Below are positions 54,979 to 64,000 of a stretch of 64,000 nt of DNA, piece after piece; the stretch's first letter is position 1, and the number at the start of each line of letters is the position of its first letter. Both the position numbers and the translations under genes were made by a program. A model generated the notes under the pieces. That model was not told the DNA's origin, made no database searches, and saw only the letters and a program-made list of their open reading frames with translations. Origin of the DNA: Kiloniellaceae bacterium (GTDB lineage: Bacteria > Pseudomonadota > Alphaproteobacteria > Kiloniellales > J153). Location: the NCBI GenBank assembly GCA_021776175.1, contig JAJFGJ010000037.1:1-64000 (forward strand), given 5' to 3'.

Positions 54979-55022
54979 GTCAGGTTCCAGCGCACCGCCG
55001 GTCCGCGATCGTGTTGGTGCGC

Positions 55023-55247
55023 CTAAGCTGCTTCAACCATGGATTCGCCCAGAAGCGCCCGCGCCTTCTTGCGAATGGCGCGCTCGGCCCCATGGTTCAC
55101 CATCAGCCCAACTTTGACCGCTTCGCTAACCTCGTCGCGGGAAATTCCCAGCTCGTCGCACTTACCCAAGTGGTAGTCCATGCAGGGATGGCAGTTGGCC
55201 GCCGCCGCCGCGCCCATGGCCACAAGCTCCTTCATCCGCTCGTCCAT
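55023..55247 (-). CDS. AhpD-like carboxymuconolactone decarboxylase family protein
   Basis: This 74-residue protein contains the AhpD-type active site NCHPCMDYHL (C19, C22, H26) and little else, about the size of the smallest family members. Such proteins are thiol-disulfide reductases rather than decarboxylases. Small AhpD-like genes occur beside arsR and arsenite pump genes in other bacteria, as here, where it is divergent from arsR. A role in redox defence during arsenic stress is an inference. Confidence 0.8.
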   Translation of the reverse strand: MDERMKELVAMGAAAAANCHPCMDYHLGKCDELGISRDEVSEAVKVGLMVNHGAERAIRKKARALLGESMVEAA

Positions 55248-55413
55248 TTCTTCGCTCCAGATACCGCCAATGCAGATGAGGGCCTAGCCGACTTCTCCCG
55301 GCCGCGCATTGATATGGATCTAGGCCGCATAACCATGAAGCCGGAATTACAGCCTGCTTGGTGCTTTGCGCGCGGCCATCAGCAAACTAATTGCTGTCGG
55401 TGTGAAAGCTGGC

Positions 55414-55451
55414 TTGACATATTTCAAATATTCTTGAACTATTGAAATATG
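55414..55451 (+). promoter_or_regulatory. arsR promoter with overlapping operator
   Basis: A perfect -35 TTGACA (55414-55419) is followed 17 bases later by a weak -10 AACTAT (55437-55442). A perfect ten-base inverted repeat, CATATTTCAA (55418-55427) and TTGAAATATG (55442-55451), covers the promoter. Its last three bases are the arsR start codon. This is the expected layout for an ArsR self-repression site and implies a leaderless transcript. Confidence 0.7.
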
Positions 55452-55754
55452 GACGAGCGCACAGCCATCATCGCCCTTTCCGCCCTGGCGCAAGAGCATC
55501 GCTTGCAGGTGTTTCGCATGCTGGTGCACGAAGGCCCGACCGGGCTGCCAGCCGGGGAGATCGCGGCGCGGATCGGGGCCGCGCCCTCGGCGCTGTCGTT
55601 TCACCTGGCGCACTTGGAACGCGCCGGGCTGGTGCGTGCCTGGCGGGTCAAGCAGCAGATCTACTACGCGGTTCAAGTCGAGGGCATGCGGCTGTTACTG
55701 GCCTTCCTGACCGAGGATTGTTGCCAGGGACAACCCGAACTTTGCGGCGTGTAA
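55449..55754 (+). CDS. arsR: ArsR-family arsenite-responsive repressor
   Basis: This 101-residue winged-helix protein begins [20 protein letters not shown], has the recognition helix region [19 protein letters not shown], and ends with three cysteines C91, C92 and C99 ([10 protein letters not shown]). This C-terminal Cys arrangement resembles the arsenite sensor site of Acidithiobacillus ArsR rather than the CVC site of plasmid R773 ArsR. No Shine-Dalgarno precedes the ATG. It precedes the ACR3 pump gene by ten bases. Confidence 0.92.
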   Translation: MDERTAIIALSALAQEHRLQVFRMLVHEGPTGLPAGEIAARIGAAPSALSFHLAHLERAGLVRAWRVKQQIYYAVQVEGMRLLLAFLTEDCCQGQPELCGV

Positions 55755-55764
55755 GGATGGCACC

Positions 55765-56847
55765 ATGACCAACGATTCCCTCGCCTTATCCTCTCAGCCA
55801 CCCGCCGGCATCGGTTTCTTCGAGAAGTGGCTATCGGTTTGGGTGGCCCTGTGCATCGCCGCCGGCGTGATCCTGGGAAACCTGGCCCCTGGACTGTTCG
55901 AAGCCCTCGCCGGTCTCGAATACGCCTCGGTCAATCTGGTCGTCGCGGTCCTCATCTGGGCCATGGTCTACCCCATGATGGTGAATGTGGATTTCGCCAG
56001 CTTGCGCCACATCGGCGACCGGCCGAAGGGCCTGGCCGTGACCATCGCCGTGAACTGGCTGATCAAGCCTTTCACCATGGCCGCCCTCGGGGTTCTGTTC
56101 TTCGAGGTGATCTTCGCCGACATGATCGCCCCCGCCGACGCGCAACAGTATATCGCCGGTCTGATCCTGCTTGGCGCCGCGCCCTGCACCGCCATGGTCT
56201 TTGTCTGGAGCCAACTTACCCGGGGCGATGCCACCTATACCCTGGTCCAGGTCTCGGTGAACGATGTCATCATGATCTTCACCTTCGCGCCCCTGGTCGC
56301 GCTGCTTCTGGGGGTGACGGATATCGCCGTGCCGTGGGAGACGCTGCTGCTTTCTGTCGGCCTCTATGTGGTCATCCCCTTGGCCGCCGGCGCCCTGACC
56401 CGGCACCGGCTTATTGCTCATGCACGGGGCGGCGAGAGCGGCGAGACGGCGGTCGCGCGTTTCACCGGCGCGTTGAAGCCGGTCTCGGTGCTCGGACTCC
56501 TGGCGACGGTGGTGCTGCTGTTCGGGTTTCAGGGCCAGATCATTATCGATAAGCCCACCTTGATCGCCCTGATCGCGGTGCCGCTGATTATCCAGTCCTA
56601 TGGTATTTTCGCCGTCGCCTACGCCGCCGCCTGGGCCTGGCGCATACCCTTCAACGTCGCGGCCCCCTGCGCCCTGATCGGGACATCGAATTTCTTCGAA
56701 CTCGCCGTCGCGGTCGCCATCAGCCTGTTCGGGCTCAATTCCGGCGCGGCTTTGACGACCGTGGTCGGTGTCCTGGTCGAGGTGCCGGTCATGCTTTCGC
56801 TCGTGGCCTTCGCCAACCGCACCCGCGCCTGGTTCCCGGTGAGCTAA
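55765..56847 (+). CDS. ACR3-type arsenite efflux transporter
   Basis: This 360-residue inner-membrane protein has ten predicted segments. It contains the diagnostic motif [20 protein letters not shown] with the essential Cys (C141) and the later [21 protein letters not shown]3 proteins extrude arsenite (and sometimes antimonite) using the proton motive force. TAAGGA overlapping the arsR stop provides the ribosome-binding site. No arsenate reductase gene (arsC) is visible nearby. Its stop overlaps the convergent kdsA stop by four bases. Confidence 0.94.
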   Translation: MTNDSLALSSQPPAGIGFFEKWLSVWVALCIAAGVILGNLAPGLFEALAGLEYASVNLVVAVLIWAMVYPMMVNVDFASLRHIGDRPKGLAVTIAVNWLIKPFTMAALGVLFFEVIFADMIAPADAQQYIAGLILLGAAPCTAMVFVWSQLTRGDATYTLVQVSVNDVIMIFTFAPLVALLLGVTDIAVPWETLLLSVGLYVVIPLAAGALTRHRLIAHARGGESGETAVARFTGALKPVSVLGLLATVVLLFGFQGQIIIDKPTLIALIAVPLIIQSYGIFAVAYAAAWAWRIPFNVAAPCALIGTSNFFELAVAVAISLFGLNSGAALTTVVGVLVEVPVMLSLVAFANRTRAWFPVS

Positions 56848-57710
56848 CCGTCGATAGAAACCGGCCGCGCCTTGGCCAGTTTATCGAAGGCCATGAGGGT
56901 TTCGATCAGCCCTGGCAAGTCCTTCAGGGGCACCATGTTGGGCCCGTCGGAGGGGGCGCTGTCGGGGTCCTGATGGGTTTCCATGAAGACCGCCGCGACG
57001 CCGAGCGATATGGCGGCGCGGGCCAGGACCGGCACGAATTCGCGCTGACCGCCGGAGGTCGCGCCCTGCCCGCCCGGTTGTTGCACCGAATGGGTCGCGT
57101 CGAACACCACCGGGCAGCCGGTTTGCGCCTTCAGGATCGGCAGGGAACGCATGTCGGAAACCAGGGTATTGTAGCCGAAGCTGGTGCCGCGCTCGCACAC
57201 CAAGGCGTTGGGGTTGCCCGAGTCGGCTATCTTGGCGACCACGTTCTTCATGTCCCAGGGCGCCAGAAACTGCCCCTTCTTAACGTTGATCGCCTTCCCC
57301 GTCCCGGCGGCGGCGATCAGCAGATCGGTCTGGCGGCACAGATATGCCGGTATTTGCAGCACGTCCACGGCTTCGGCCGCCGGCGCGCATTGTTCCGCCG
57401 TATGGACATCGGTCAGGACCGGGCAGCCAAAGGTCTCGCGCACCTCGGCCAGGATCGGTAGGGCCGCCTCCAGGCCGATCCCACGCTTGGACTTCAGACT
57501 GGTCCGGTTGGCCTTGTCGAAGGACGACTTGTAGATCAGGCCGATGCCGAGTTCGCGGGCCATCTCGCTCAGCGCCTGCCCCATTTCCAGGGCATGCGCC
57601 CGGCTCTCCAGGACGCACGGCCCGGCGATCAACACGAAGGGCAGATCGTTGCCGAGCGTGAGTGGGCCGATCTTGACCTGGCCATTCTTGGCGGGGCGGG
57701 TCTCGGTCAT
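56844..57710 (-). CDS. kdsA: 3-deoxy-D-manno-octulosonate 8-phosphate synthase
   Basis: This 288-residue enzyme condenses arabinose 5-phosphate and phosphoenolpyruvate on the route to Kdo in lipopolysaccharide. It has [38 protein letters not shown], the Cys/His-containing [14 protein letters not shown] and [13 protein letters not shown]. It lies ten bases after pyrG, in the conserved pyrG-kdsA-eno order, and indicates a gram-negative outer membrane with Kdo. Confidence 0.96.
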   Translation of the reverse strand: MTETRPAKNGQVKIGPLTLGNDLPFVLIAGPCVLESRAHALEMGQALSEMARELGIGLIYKSSFDKANRTSLKSKRGIGLEAALPILAEVRETFGCPVLTDVHTAEQCAPAAEAVDVLQIPAYLCRQTDLLIAAAGTGKAINVKKGQFLAPWDMKNVVAKIADSGNPNALVCERGTSFGYNTLVSDMRSLPILKAQTGCPVVFDATHSVQQPGGQGATSGGQREFVPVLARAAISLGVAAVFMETHQDPDSAPSDGPNMVPLKDLPGLIETLMAFDKLAKARPVSIDG

Positions 57711-57720
57711 GCCTTGTATC

Positions 57721-59355
<1,635 letters not shown>

Positions 59356-59500
59356 CTATCATGGCTCGCGGCCCCTCGGGCAAGCCTCCTTTGCCTCGTG
59401 GACGCGAGAAAATTGATTCCAGCCGCCGACATTGCTGGCCAGGCGCCCAAATGACTAAAGTGATGATCGCAACCGGCATTCATCGTAGGAGCACAGATAG

Positions 59501-60355
59501 ATGGCCGACGCGCGAACCGCGCCCTTCCCGGACGATCCCATCGCCAAGATCGTCGATCTGGAACGCTATCCCATCGCCGATCTGGAAAGCCCGGCGGCGG
59601 CCGCCCTGATCACGCGCATGCGCGAGGAACTGGTTTATCCCGGCGCCTGCTGCCTTAGAAATTTCATCCGCGGCGAAGCCCTTACGGAACTGAGGTGCGA
59701 GGCCGAAGGCCTAGCGCACCTGGCCTATGGCGGGCCGCGCGAGGTGACGCCTTATTTCTTCAACTACCGCATTGGCGAGGGTAAGGGTTATCCCGAGGAT
59801 CATCCGACGCGGCGCACCACGCCCCGGCGCTTGGGTCAGGTAGCGGGCGATTTAATCCCCGAGGATGCCCTGTTGCGCCGGATCCACCGCAGCCCAGGTC
59901 TGATCGCCTTCCTGGCCAAGGCGCTGGGGGAGCCCGCGCTCTATCCCCTGGCCGACCGGCGGCAGTCCCTCAACATCTCGGTCATGGAGAAAGACGGGTG
60001 CCAGCAGTGGCATTTCGACCGCGGTAAAGCCGTCATTACCCTTCTGGCCCAGGCCCCGGAAGGCGGCGGCCATTTCGAATATGTTCCTAATATACGCAGC
60101 GAAGACTCGGAAAATTACGAGGCGGTGAGCCGAGTTCTCAACGGCGCTCGCGAAGACGTAAGGACGGTCGAGATCACCGCCGGGACGCTGATGCTGTTTC
60201 GAGGGCACTATTCCCTGCACCGGGTGACCCCGGTCGAGGGCAAACGCCGCCGCCTCCAGCTTATCCTCGCTTACGCCGACAAGCCTGATTTGCAGGGCTC
60301 GGCGGAATCGAGCCACCTCCACTACGGCGGACAAGCGGCCGGGAGCCGCGATTAG
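59501..60355 (+). CDS. ArpA-like 2-oxoglutarate/Fe(II)-dependent oxygenase
   Basis: This 284-residue protein has the facial triad HxD...H at H171/D173 (QQWHFDRGKAVITLL) and H240 (GHYSLHRVTPVEGKRRRLQL), followed by Arg residues near 249-251 that would bind 2-oxoglutarate. The run GGHFEYVPNIRS is typical of the ArpA/BesD-like family. BesD-type halogenases replace the Asp by Gly; here Asp is present, so hydroxylation rather than halogenation is expected, perhaps of an amino acid. AGGAG lies eight to twelve bases upstream of ATG 59501. The gene stands alone between pyrG and secG. Confidence 0.75.
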   Translation: MADARTAPFPDDPIAKIVDLERYPIADLESPAAAALITRMREELVYPGACCLRNFIRGEALTELRCEAEGLAHLAYGGPREVTPYFFNYRIGEGKGYPEDHPTRRTTPRRLGQVAGDLIPEDALLRRIHRSPGLIAFLAKALGEPALYPLADRRQSLNISVMEKDGCQQWHFDRGKAVITLLAQAPEGGGHFEYVPNIRSEDSENYEAVSRVLNGAREDVRTVEITAGTLMLFRGHYSLHRVTPVEGKRRRLQLILAYADKPDLQGSAESSHLHYGGQAAGSRD

Positions 60356-60390
60356 AAATCGCCACCACCTCTCGCGGTCCGATTTCAGTC

Positions 60391-60720
60391 TTATTGAACC
60401 GGGACGCTAGGCAAGCTTGGGGCCGGCTCGACGGGGGCGCTGCTGGCTGGAATATCCTCGATGATCGAGCGCTGCTCGCGGCCCTGCCCGGCGAGAATGC
60501 TGAGCACGATACTGGTTACCATGAAGCATGCCGCCAGAATCGCCGTTGTGCGGGTCAAGAGGTTGGCCGTGCCGCGCCCGGTCAGAAAACCGCCCATGCC
60601 GCCGCCACCGCCGCCGCCACCGCCGATGCCCAGGCCGCCGCCCTCGCTCTTTTGGAGCAAGACCACCCCAATCAGGCCGATGGCCAACATGAGGTGGATC
60701 GAGAGTACTACGTTAATCAT
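60391..60720 (-). CDS. secG: Preprotein translocase subunit SecG
   Basis: This 109-residue protein has two membrane helices (VLSIHLMLAIGLIGVVLLQ and ILAACFMVTSIVLSILAG) with the conserved QKSEGGGLG loop between them, which here contains a run of nine glycines. SecG assists SecYE in protein export. It is followed by a Pro/Ser/Val-rich tail. The secG-tpiA neighbourhood is standard. Confidence 0.95.
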   Translation of the reverse strand: MINVVLSIHLMLAIGLIGVVLLQKSEGGGLGIGGGGGGGGGMGGFLTGRGTANLLTRTTAILAACFMVTSIVLSILAGQGREQRSIIEDIPASSAPVEPAPSLPSVPVQ

Positions 60721-60810
60721 ACTTGCCGTCTTTCCTAATCAACCGTGGCCAAGCTGTCGCCACGAAGCCTTGGTGGGCTATGTAATCCTTCAACACCGGG
60801 CTCGCCAGGG

Positions 60811-61560
60811 TCAAGTGGCCGCGATGGCCCAAAAATCTTCCGCCGACAGGCTCGCGCCCCCGACCAGGGCGCCATCCACATCCGGCACCGCCAGGAGTTC
60901 CGCCGCGTTGGCGGGCTTGACCGAGCCGCCGTAGAGAATGCGGATCGCCGCCCCTGACTCCGGCCCGAACAAGGCCTTCAGCAAGCCCCGAATATGACCA
61001 TGCACCTCCTGAACGTCGGAGGATTTGGCGGTTAGGCCCGAGCCAATCGCCCAGACCGGCTCGTAGGCAACGACCAGGCCGCCCGCCCCAATATCATCGG
61101 GCACGGAACCCCTAACCTGCGCTTCGATCACGCTTAGCGTCTCGCCGGCGCGGCGCTGCTCCCCGGTCTCGCCAACGCAGACAATGGGGGTCAGACCGGC
61201 GCCGAGCGCCGCCTCCGCCTTGGCTTTAACCTCGGCATCGCTGTCGCCGTGATCGGCGCGCCGCTCCGAATGACCGACGATCGCATAGGTGCAGCCGGCA
61301 TCGGCCAGCATCGCGGCGCTGACATCCCCGGTATGGGCGCCGCCGTCCGCGGCATGGCAATCCTGGCCCCCCAGGGCAATGCCGGAATCCTTTAGAATCA
61401 CGGCAAGAGGATACAAAAGCGGGGTCGGCGGACACACAAGAAGCTCAACCCCCGGCGGGGTCCCGGCCGAGGCCCGCGCGGCCAATTCTCCGGCCAGCAC
61501 CGACCCGGGGCCAAGTAAACCGTTCATTTTCCAGTTGCCGGCAATCAGCTGGCGGCTCAT
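60811..61560 (-). CDS. tpiA: Triosephosphate isomerase
   Basis: This 249-residue TIM-barrel enzyme interconverts dihydroxyacetone phosphate and glyceraldehyde 3-phosphate. It has AGNWKMNG with the catalytic Lys, [10 protein letters not shown] with the catalytic His, the Glu in [16 protein letters not shown] and the phosphate-binding [12 protein letters not shown]. The gene is divergent from the PpiD-like gene. Confidence 0.97.
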   Translation of the reverse strand: MSRQLIAGNWKMNGLLGPGSVLAGELAARASAGTPPGVELLVCPPTPLLYPLAVILKDSGIALGGQDCHAADGGAHTGDVSAAMLADAGCTYAIVGHSERRADHGDSDAEVKAKAEAALGAGLTPIVCVGETGEQRRAGETLSVIEAQVRGSVPDDIGAGGLVVAYEPVWAIGSGLTAKSSDVQEVHGHIRGLLKALFGPESGAAIRILYGGSVKPANAAELLAVPDVDGALVGGASLSAEDFWAIAAT

Positions 61561-61640
61561 TCGAGACCCCTAAATCCACAAAAATCCATGTTTTTCGCCT
61601 AGTAACCGGGTATTAGCATGCCGGCACCCCGGCGCCAAGC

Positions 61641-61678
61641 GCACCCGGCGGGACTGGTTTTTCCTTGTTGCCGGGTGC
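61641..61678. promoter_or_regulatory. Inverted repeat in the tpiA / ppiD divergent promoter region
   Basis: GCACCCGGC (61641-61649) and GCCGGGTGC (61670-61678) are perfect nine-base arms separated by 20 bases that include TTTTT. A similar sequence GGCACCCCGG lies just to the left (61623-61632). The element is in the 224-base gap between divergent genes and may be an operator or a leader structure of the ppiD mRNA. Confidence 0.4.
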
Positions 61679-61784
61679 CAGCGGTCTTTCTAAGATGCCG
61701 CGCCACCGCCATATGGCGTCATGTGGTATGGGTTTCTCCATAGGGCGCGATCTCCCCGCCGCCAAACCAGGTCCAGTCAGAAAT

Positions 61785-63656
61785 ATGCGCAAAGTCGTCA
61801 TCAAGATTATCACTTTCGCCATCTTCGGGGTTCTCATCGCCAGCTTCGCGGTCTGGGGCATCGGCGATATCTTCCAGGCTTCGCAGCCCAACTCCCCCGT
61901 AGCGACGGTTGGCGAGATCGAAATCGGGCAGCAGGAATTCTCCCGCAACCTGTCCCGCGAGGTTAATCGCCTCAGCGCCCGCCTCGGCAGCCGCTTCGAT
62001 ATCGAGCAAGCGCGCGCCCTGGGCGTGGTCGATCAAGTTGTCAGCCAGATGGTTGGGGGCGCCCTGTTCGATCAGAAGATCGCGGAACTCGGCATCACCG
62101 TGTCGGACAATTTGATAAAGCAACGAATTTCGGAAGAACCCGCGTTCAAGAACAGCACCGGCCAGTTCGACCCGAACCGCTTCATTCAAACGCTCCAAGC
62201 ATCGAACATGAGCGAGCAGGAGTTTGTCCAGCGCTTACGCCGCGATGTTCTGCGCCAGCAGTTGGTCGGCGCGATCACCGAATCCGCTCCGGCACCGCGC
62301 ACGCTCGCGGAAACCCTCTATTCCTACCGGGAGGAAACCCGGACCGCACGGGTGATACGTGTGCCCAACAAATCGATCGTCGATCTTCCGGAACCCGACG
62401 AGCCGGCGCTCCAGGCTTTCCACAAGGAGTTTTCAAACAAATTCATGGCTCCGGAATTCCGGGCCATCGTCTACGTTCAGTTACGCGCTAAAGACTTAGC
62501 TTCCGAGATCTCGGTCTCGGAGGCCGACGTGCAGCAGGAATTCGAGACGCGGCGGGATGACCTCTCGATCCCGGAGCGGCGCGACGTGGATCAGATCGTG
62601 TTCGACGACGAGGCCGCCGCGAAGGCGGCCATGGACAGCTTGCGCGACGGCGCCAACTTCGAAACGGTTTCGCAGGAACTGACAGGTCAACCGCCCGTGG
62701 ACCTGGGCACGATAGAGCGTGACGGCTTGCCGGATGAATTGAGCGATATCGCATTCAATCTTGGGCAAGGCGATGTTGGCGATCCGGTCGAGACGAGCTT
62801 CGGCTGGCATGTCGTGCGCGTGCGAAAGATCCAACCCGGCGAGGAGGCTGTATTCGAAAAGGTGCGCGAGGAACTGACCCAGGACTTGGCCATGACCCGC
62901 GCCATCGACGGTATGGTTTCGCTCGCCAACCAGCTCGATGACGAGCTTGCCGGCGGCGCCTCTCTGAACGAAGCGGCGGAAAGCCTTAACCTGGAAGTGC
63001 GGCGCATCGCCGCCATCGACCGGGACGGCCGGGACAACCAGGGCAACCCGGTGGAAGGTTTTCCACCCGAGCGTTTCCTGGAGATCGCGTTCGATACCGC
63101 GCCCGGTCAGGACAGCCTCATGACCGAAACCAGCGATGGCGACTTCTTCATCTTGAATGTGAACAGCGTGACCTCGTCCCAGCTTCGCCCGCTTGGCGAA
63201 GTGCGCGACCAAGTCGTTCAGCTTTGGCAGGATGCCCGGCGGGCGGAAAAAGCCCGCGAGATCGCCAAGGCCCTAGCCGAACGCGCCCGCCTGGGTGCGA
63301 GCCTCGAGGAACTCGGCCAAGAGGCCGGATACAAGGTCGAGATCAGCGAGCCCTTGTCGCGTTTCGAAAGCGATCCCGCCCGCAGCTTCGCTTCGGCGCT
63401 CACCAGCAAGCTCTTCGAGCTGTCGCCAAACGAGGTCGATACCGTGGCGGCAACGGATAGCCACATTGTCCTTCAGTTGGTGGAGGTTACCAAAGTCGAC
63501 CCCGCGAGCAAGGAAACCGAGGTCACGGCCTTGCGTGAAGGCCTTTCTAACGCCATGCGTAACGACCTCCTGGAGCAGTTCGCCGGATCTCTGCGCGGCG
63601 AGTACGGGGTCGCGATCGATCAGGTCGTGATCGACAATGTATTGGCCGCGTATTAG
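61785..63656 (+). CDS. PpiD/SurA-like peptidyl-prolyl cis-trans isomerase, membrane-anchored
   Basis: This 623-residue protein starts with a short cytoplasmic part and one membrane helix (VVIKIITFAIFGVLIASFAV). A periplasmic SurA-N-like chaperone domain follows (TVGEIEIGQQEFSRNL), then a parvulin domain at about residues 260-355 (DVDQIVFDDEAAAKAAMDSL, FNLGQGDVGDPVETSFGWHV) and a long C-terminal chaperone part. It helps fold outer-membrane and secreted proteins. ATG 61785 is chosen because upstream in-frame codons from 61665 encode no family sequence; the ribosome-binding site is weak. It precedes trpE by five bases. Confidence 0.9.
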   Translation: MRKVVIKIITFAIFGVLIASFAVWGIGDIFQASQPNSPVATVGEIEIGQQEFSRNLSREVNRLSARLGSRFDIEQARALGVVDQVVSQMVGGALFDQKIAELGITVSDNLIKQRISEEPAFKNSTGQFDPNRFIQTLQASNMSEQEFVQRLRRDVLRQQLVGAITESAPAPRTLAETLYSYREETRTARVIRVPNKSIVDLPEPDEPALQAFHKEFSNKFMAPEFRAIVYVQLRAKDLASEISVSEADVQQEFETRRDDLSIPERRDVDQIVFDDEAAAKAAMDSLRDGANFETVSQELTGQPPVDLGTIERDGLPDELSDIAFNLGQGDVGDPVETSFGWHVVRVRKIQPGEEAVFEKVREELTQDLAMTRAIDGMVSLANQLDDELAGGASLNEAAESLNLEVRRIAAIDRDGRDNQGNPVEGFPPERFLEIAFDTAPGQDSLMTETSDGDFFILNVNSVTSSQLRPLGEVRDQVVQLWQDARRAEKAREIAKALAERARLGASLEELGQEAGYKVEISEPLSRFESDPARSFASALTSKLFELSPNEVDTVAATDSHIVLQLVEVTKVDPASKETEVTALREGLSNAMRNDLLEQFAGSLRGEYGVAIDQVVIDNVLAAY

Positions 63657-63661
63657 GCGGC

Positions 63662-64000
63662 ATGAAAATCTCGCCCGCCCTCGATGACTTCGCGGCGGTT
63701 TACAATGCCGGGAAAGCACAGGTTGTCTTCACGACCCTGATCGCGGATTTGGAAACGCCGGTTTCGGTGTTTATCAAGCTCGCTGGCGGCCAAGCCAACG
63801 CTTCGCTTTTCGAATCCGTCGAGGGCGGTACGACAATCGGCCGTTACTCCTTCATCGGTATCAAGCCCGATGTCATCTGGCGTTGCCACGGCGAACAGGC
63901 GGAGATTAATCGCGGCGCGGAACGTCAGGACAGCGAATACGAGCCCTGTGCCAAGGGTCCCCTGGAATCCTTGCGCGCCCTGGTCGAGGAGTCGCGGATC
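63662..64000 (+). CDS. trpE: Anthranilate synthase component I, N-terminal part (runs off the window)
   Basis: The first 113 residues are present. They include VFTTLIADLETPVSVFIKLA and the feedback-binding region LFESVEGGTTIGRYSFIGIK, typical of TrpE, which makes anthranilate from chorismate with ammonia supplied by TrpG. The start follows the ppiD-like stop by five bases. The ppiD-trpE pairing is common in alphaproteobacteria. The catalytic C-terminal half lies outside the window. Confidence 0.92.
   Translation, partial: MKISPALDDFAAVYNAGKAQVVFTTLIADLETPVSVFIKLAGGQANASLFESVEGGTTIGRYSFIGIKPDVIWRCHGEQAEINRGAERQDSEYEPCAKGPLESLRALVEESRI

Noticed and set aside
60599..60625. Trinucleotide-rich tract that looks like a microsatellite
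   Set aside because: It encodes the glycine run in the SecG loop and is explained by the protein sequence.

Overview
This GC-rich window is chromosomal DNA from an alphaproteobacterium, most likely a Rhodospirillales-like or related lineage; the order is not fixed by what can be read here. The evidence is the run dusB-ntrB-ntrC-ntrY-ntrX-trkA-dat-hfq-hflX, the fused ispDF gene, a pyruvate dehydrogenase operon whose E1 beta subunit carries its own lipoyl domain, and the order secG / pyrG-kdsA / eno / ftsB-pdhA-pdhB-pdhC-lpd-lipA. No rRNA, tRNA, CRISPR array, plasmid origin or prophage is visible.

Left part (1-10.0 kb): the 3' end of an IS5-type transposase interrupts the start of a cation:proton antiporter gene on the other strand. 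Next comes one long plus-strand transcription unit: a branched-chain-amino-acid-type ABC transporter (livK-H-M-G-F), a coxG-like gene and a three-subunit molybdenum hydroxylase in the order S-L-M. The large subunit has the AYRGAGR loop of form II CO-dehydrogenase-like enzymes, so the substrate is unknown and may be what the transporter brings in.

Second part (10.0-24.4 kb): a taurine / C2-sulfonate catabolic region. It holds sulfoacetaldehyde acetyltransferase (xsc), a TauE/SafE-type exporter, acetate kinase, a MocR/TauR-type regulator, an omega-amino-acid:pyruvate transaminase, alanine dehydrogenase, a hydroxyacid-oxoacid transhydrogenase, a dimethylglycine-dehydrogenase-like flavoprotein, a beta-hydroxyacid dehydrogenase and a periplasmic metallo-beta-lactamase-fold protein. 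A direct-repeat element, TGGCC-N18-TGG, occurs upstream of four of these genes in the same orientation as the gene and with identical internal spacing. It is the best candidate for an undescribed regulon-defining operator here. A MITE-like inverted repeat lies between xsc and the exporter gene.

Third part (24.5-41.8 kb): housekeeping genes on the minus strand (inositol-phosphatase family, hflX, hfq, a HAD phosphatase, dat, trkA, ntrX, ntrY, ntrC, ntrB, dusB, ccsA/ypjD-like), then the plus-strand ispDF-pgpA-pncC-CPBP protease unit.

Fourth part (41.3-64 kb): coq10/ratA-like gene, lipA, lpd, pdhC, pdhB, pdhA and ftsB, then an inserted pair of catabolic genes (mandelate-racemase family and GMC oxidoreductase), eno, and a second inserted block (metallo-beta-lactamase-fold protein, cyclase domain, AhpD-like protein, arsR, ACR3 arsenite pump). 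The end holds kdsA, pyrG, an ArpA-like 2-oxoglutarate oxygenase, secG, tpiA, a PpiD-like folding factor and the start of trpE. Several start codons sit inside or next to hairpins, and two genes (arsR and ccsA) look leaderless.
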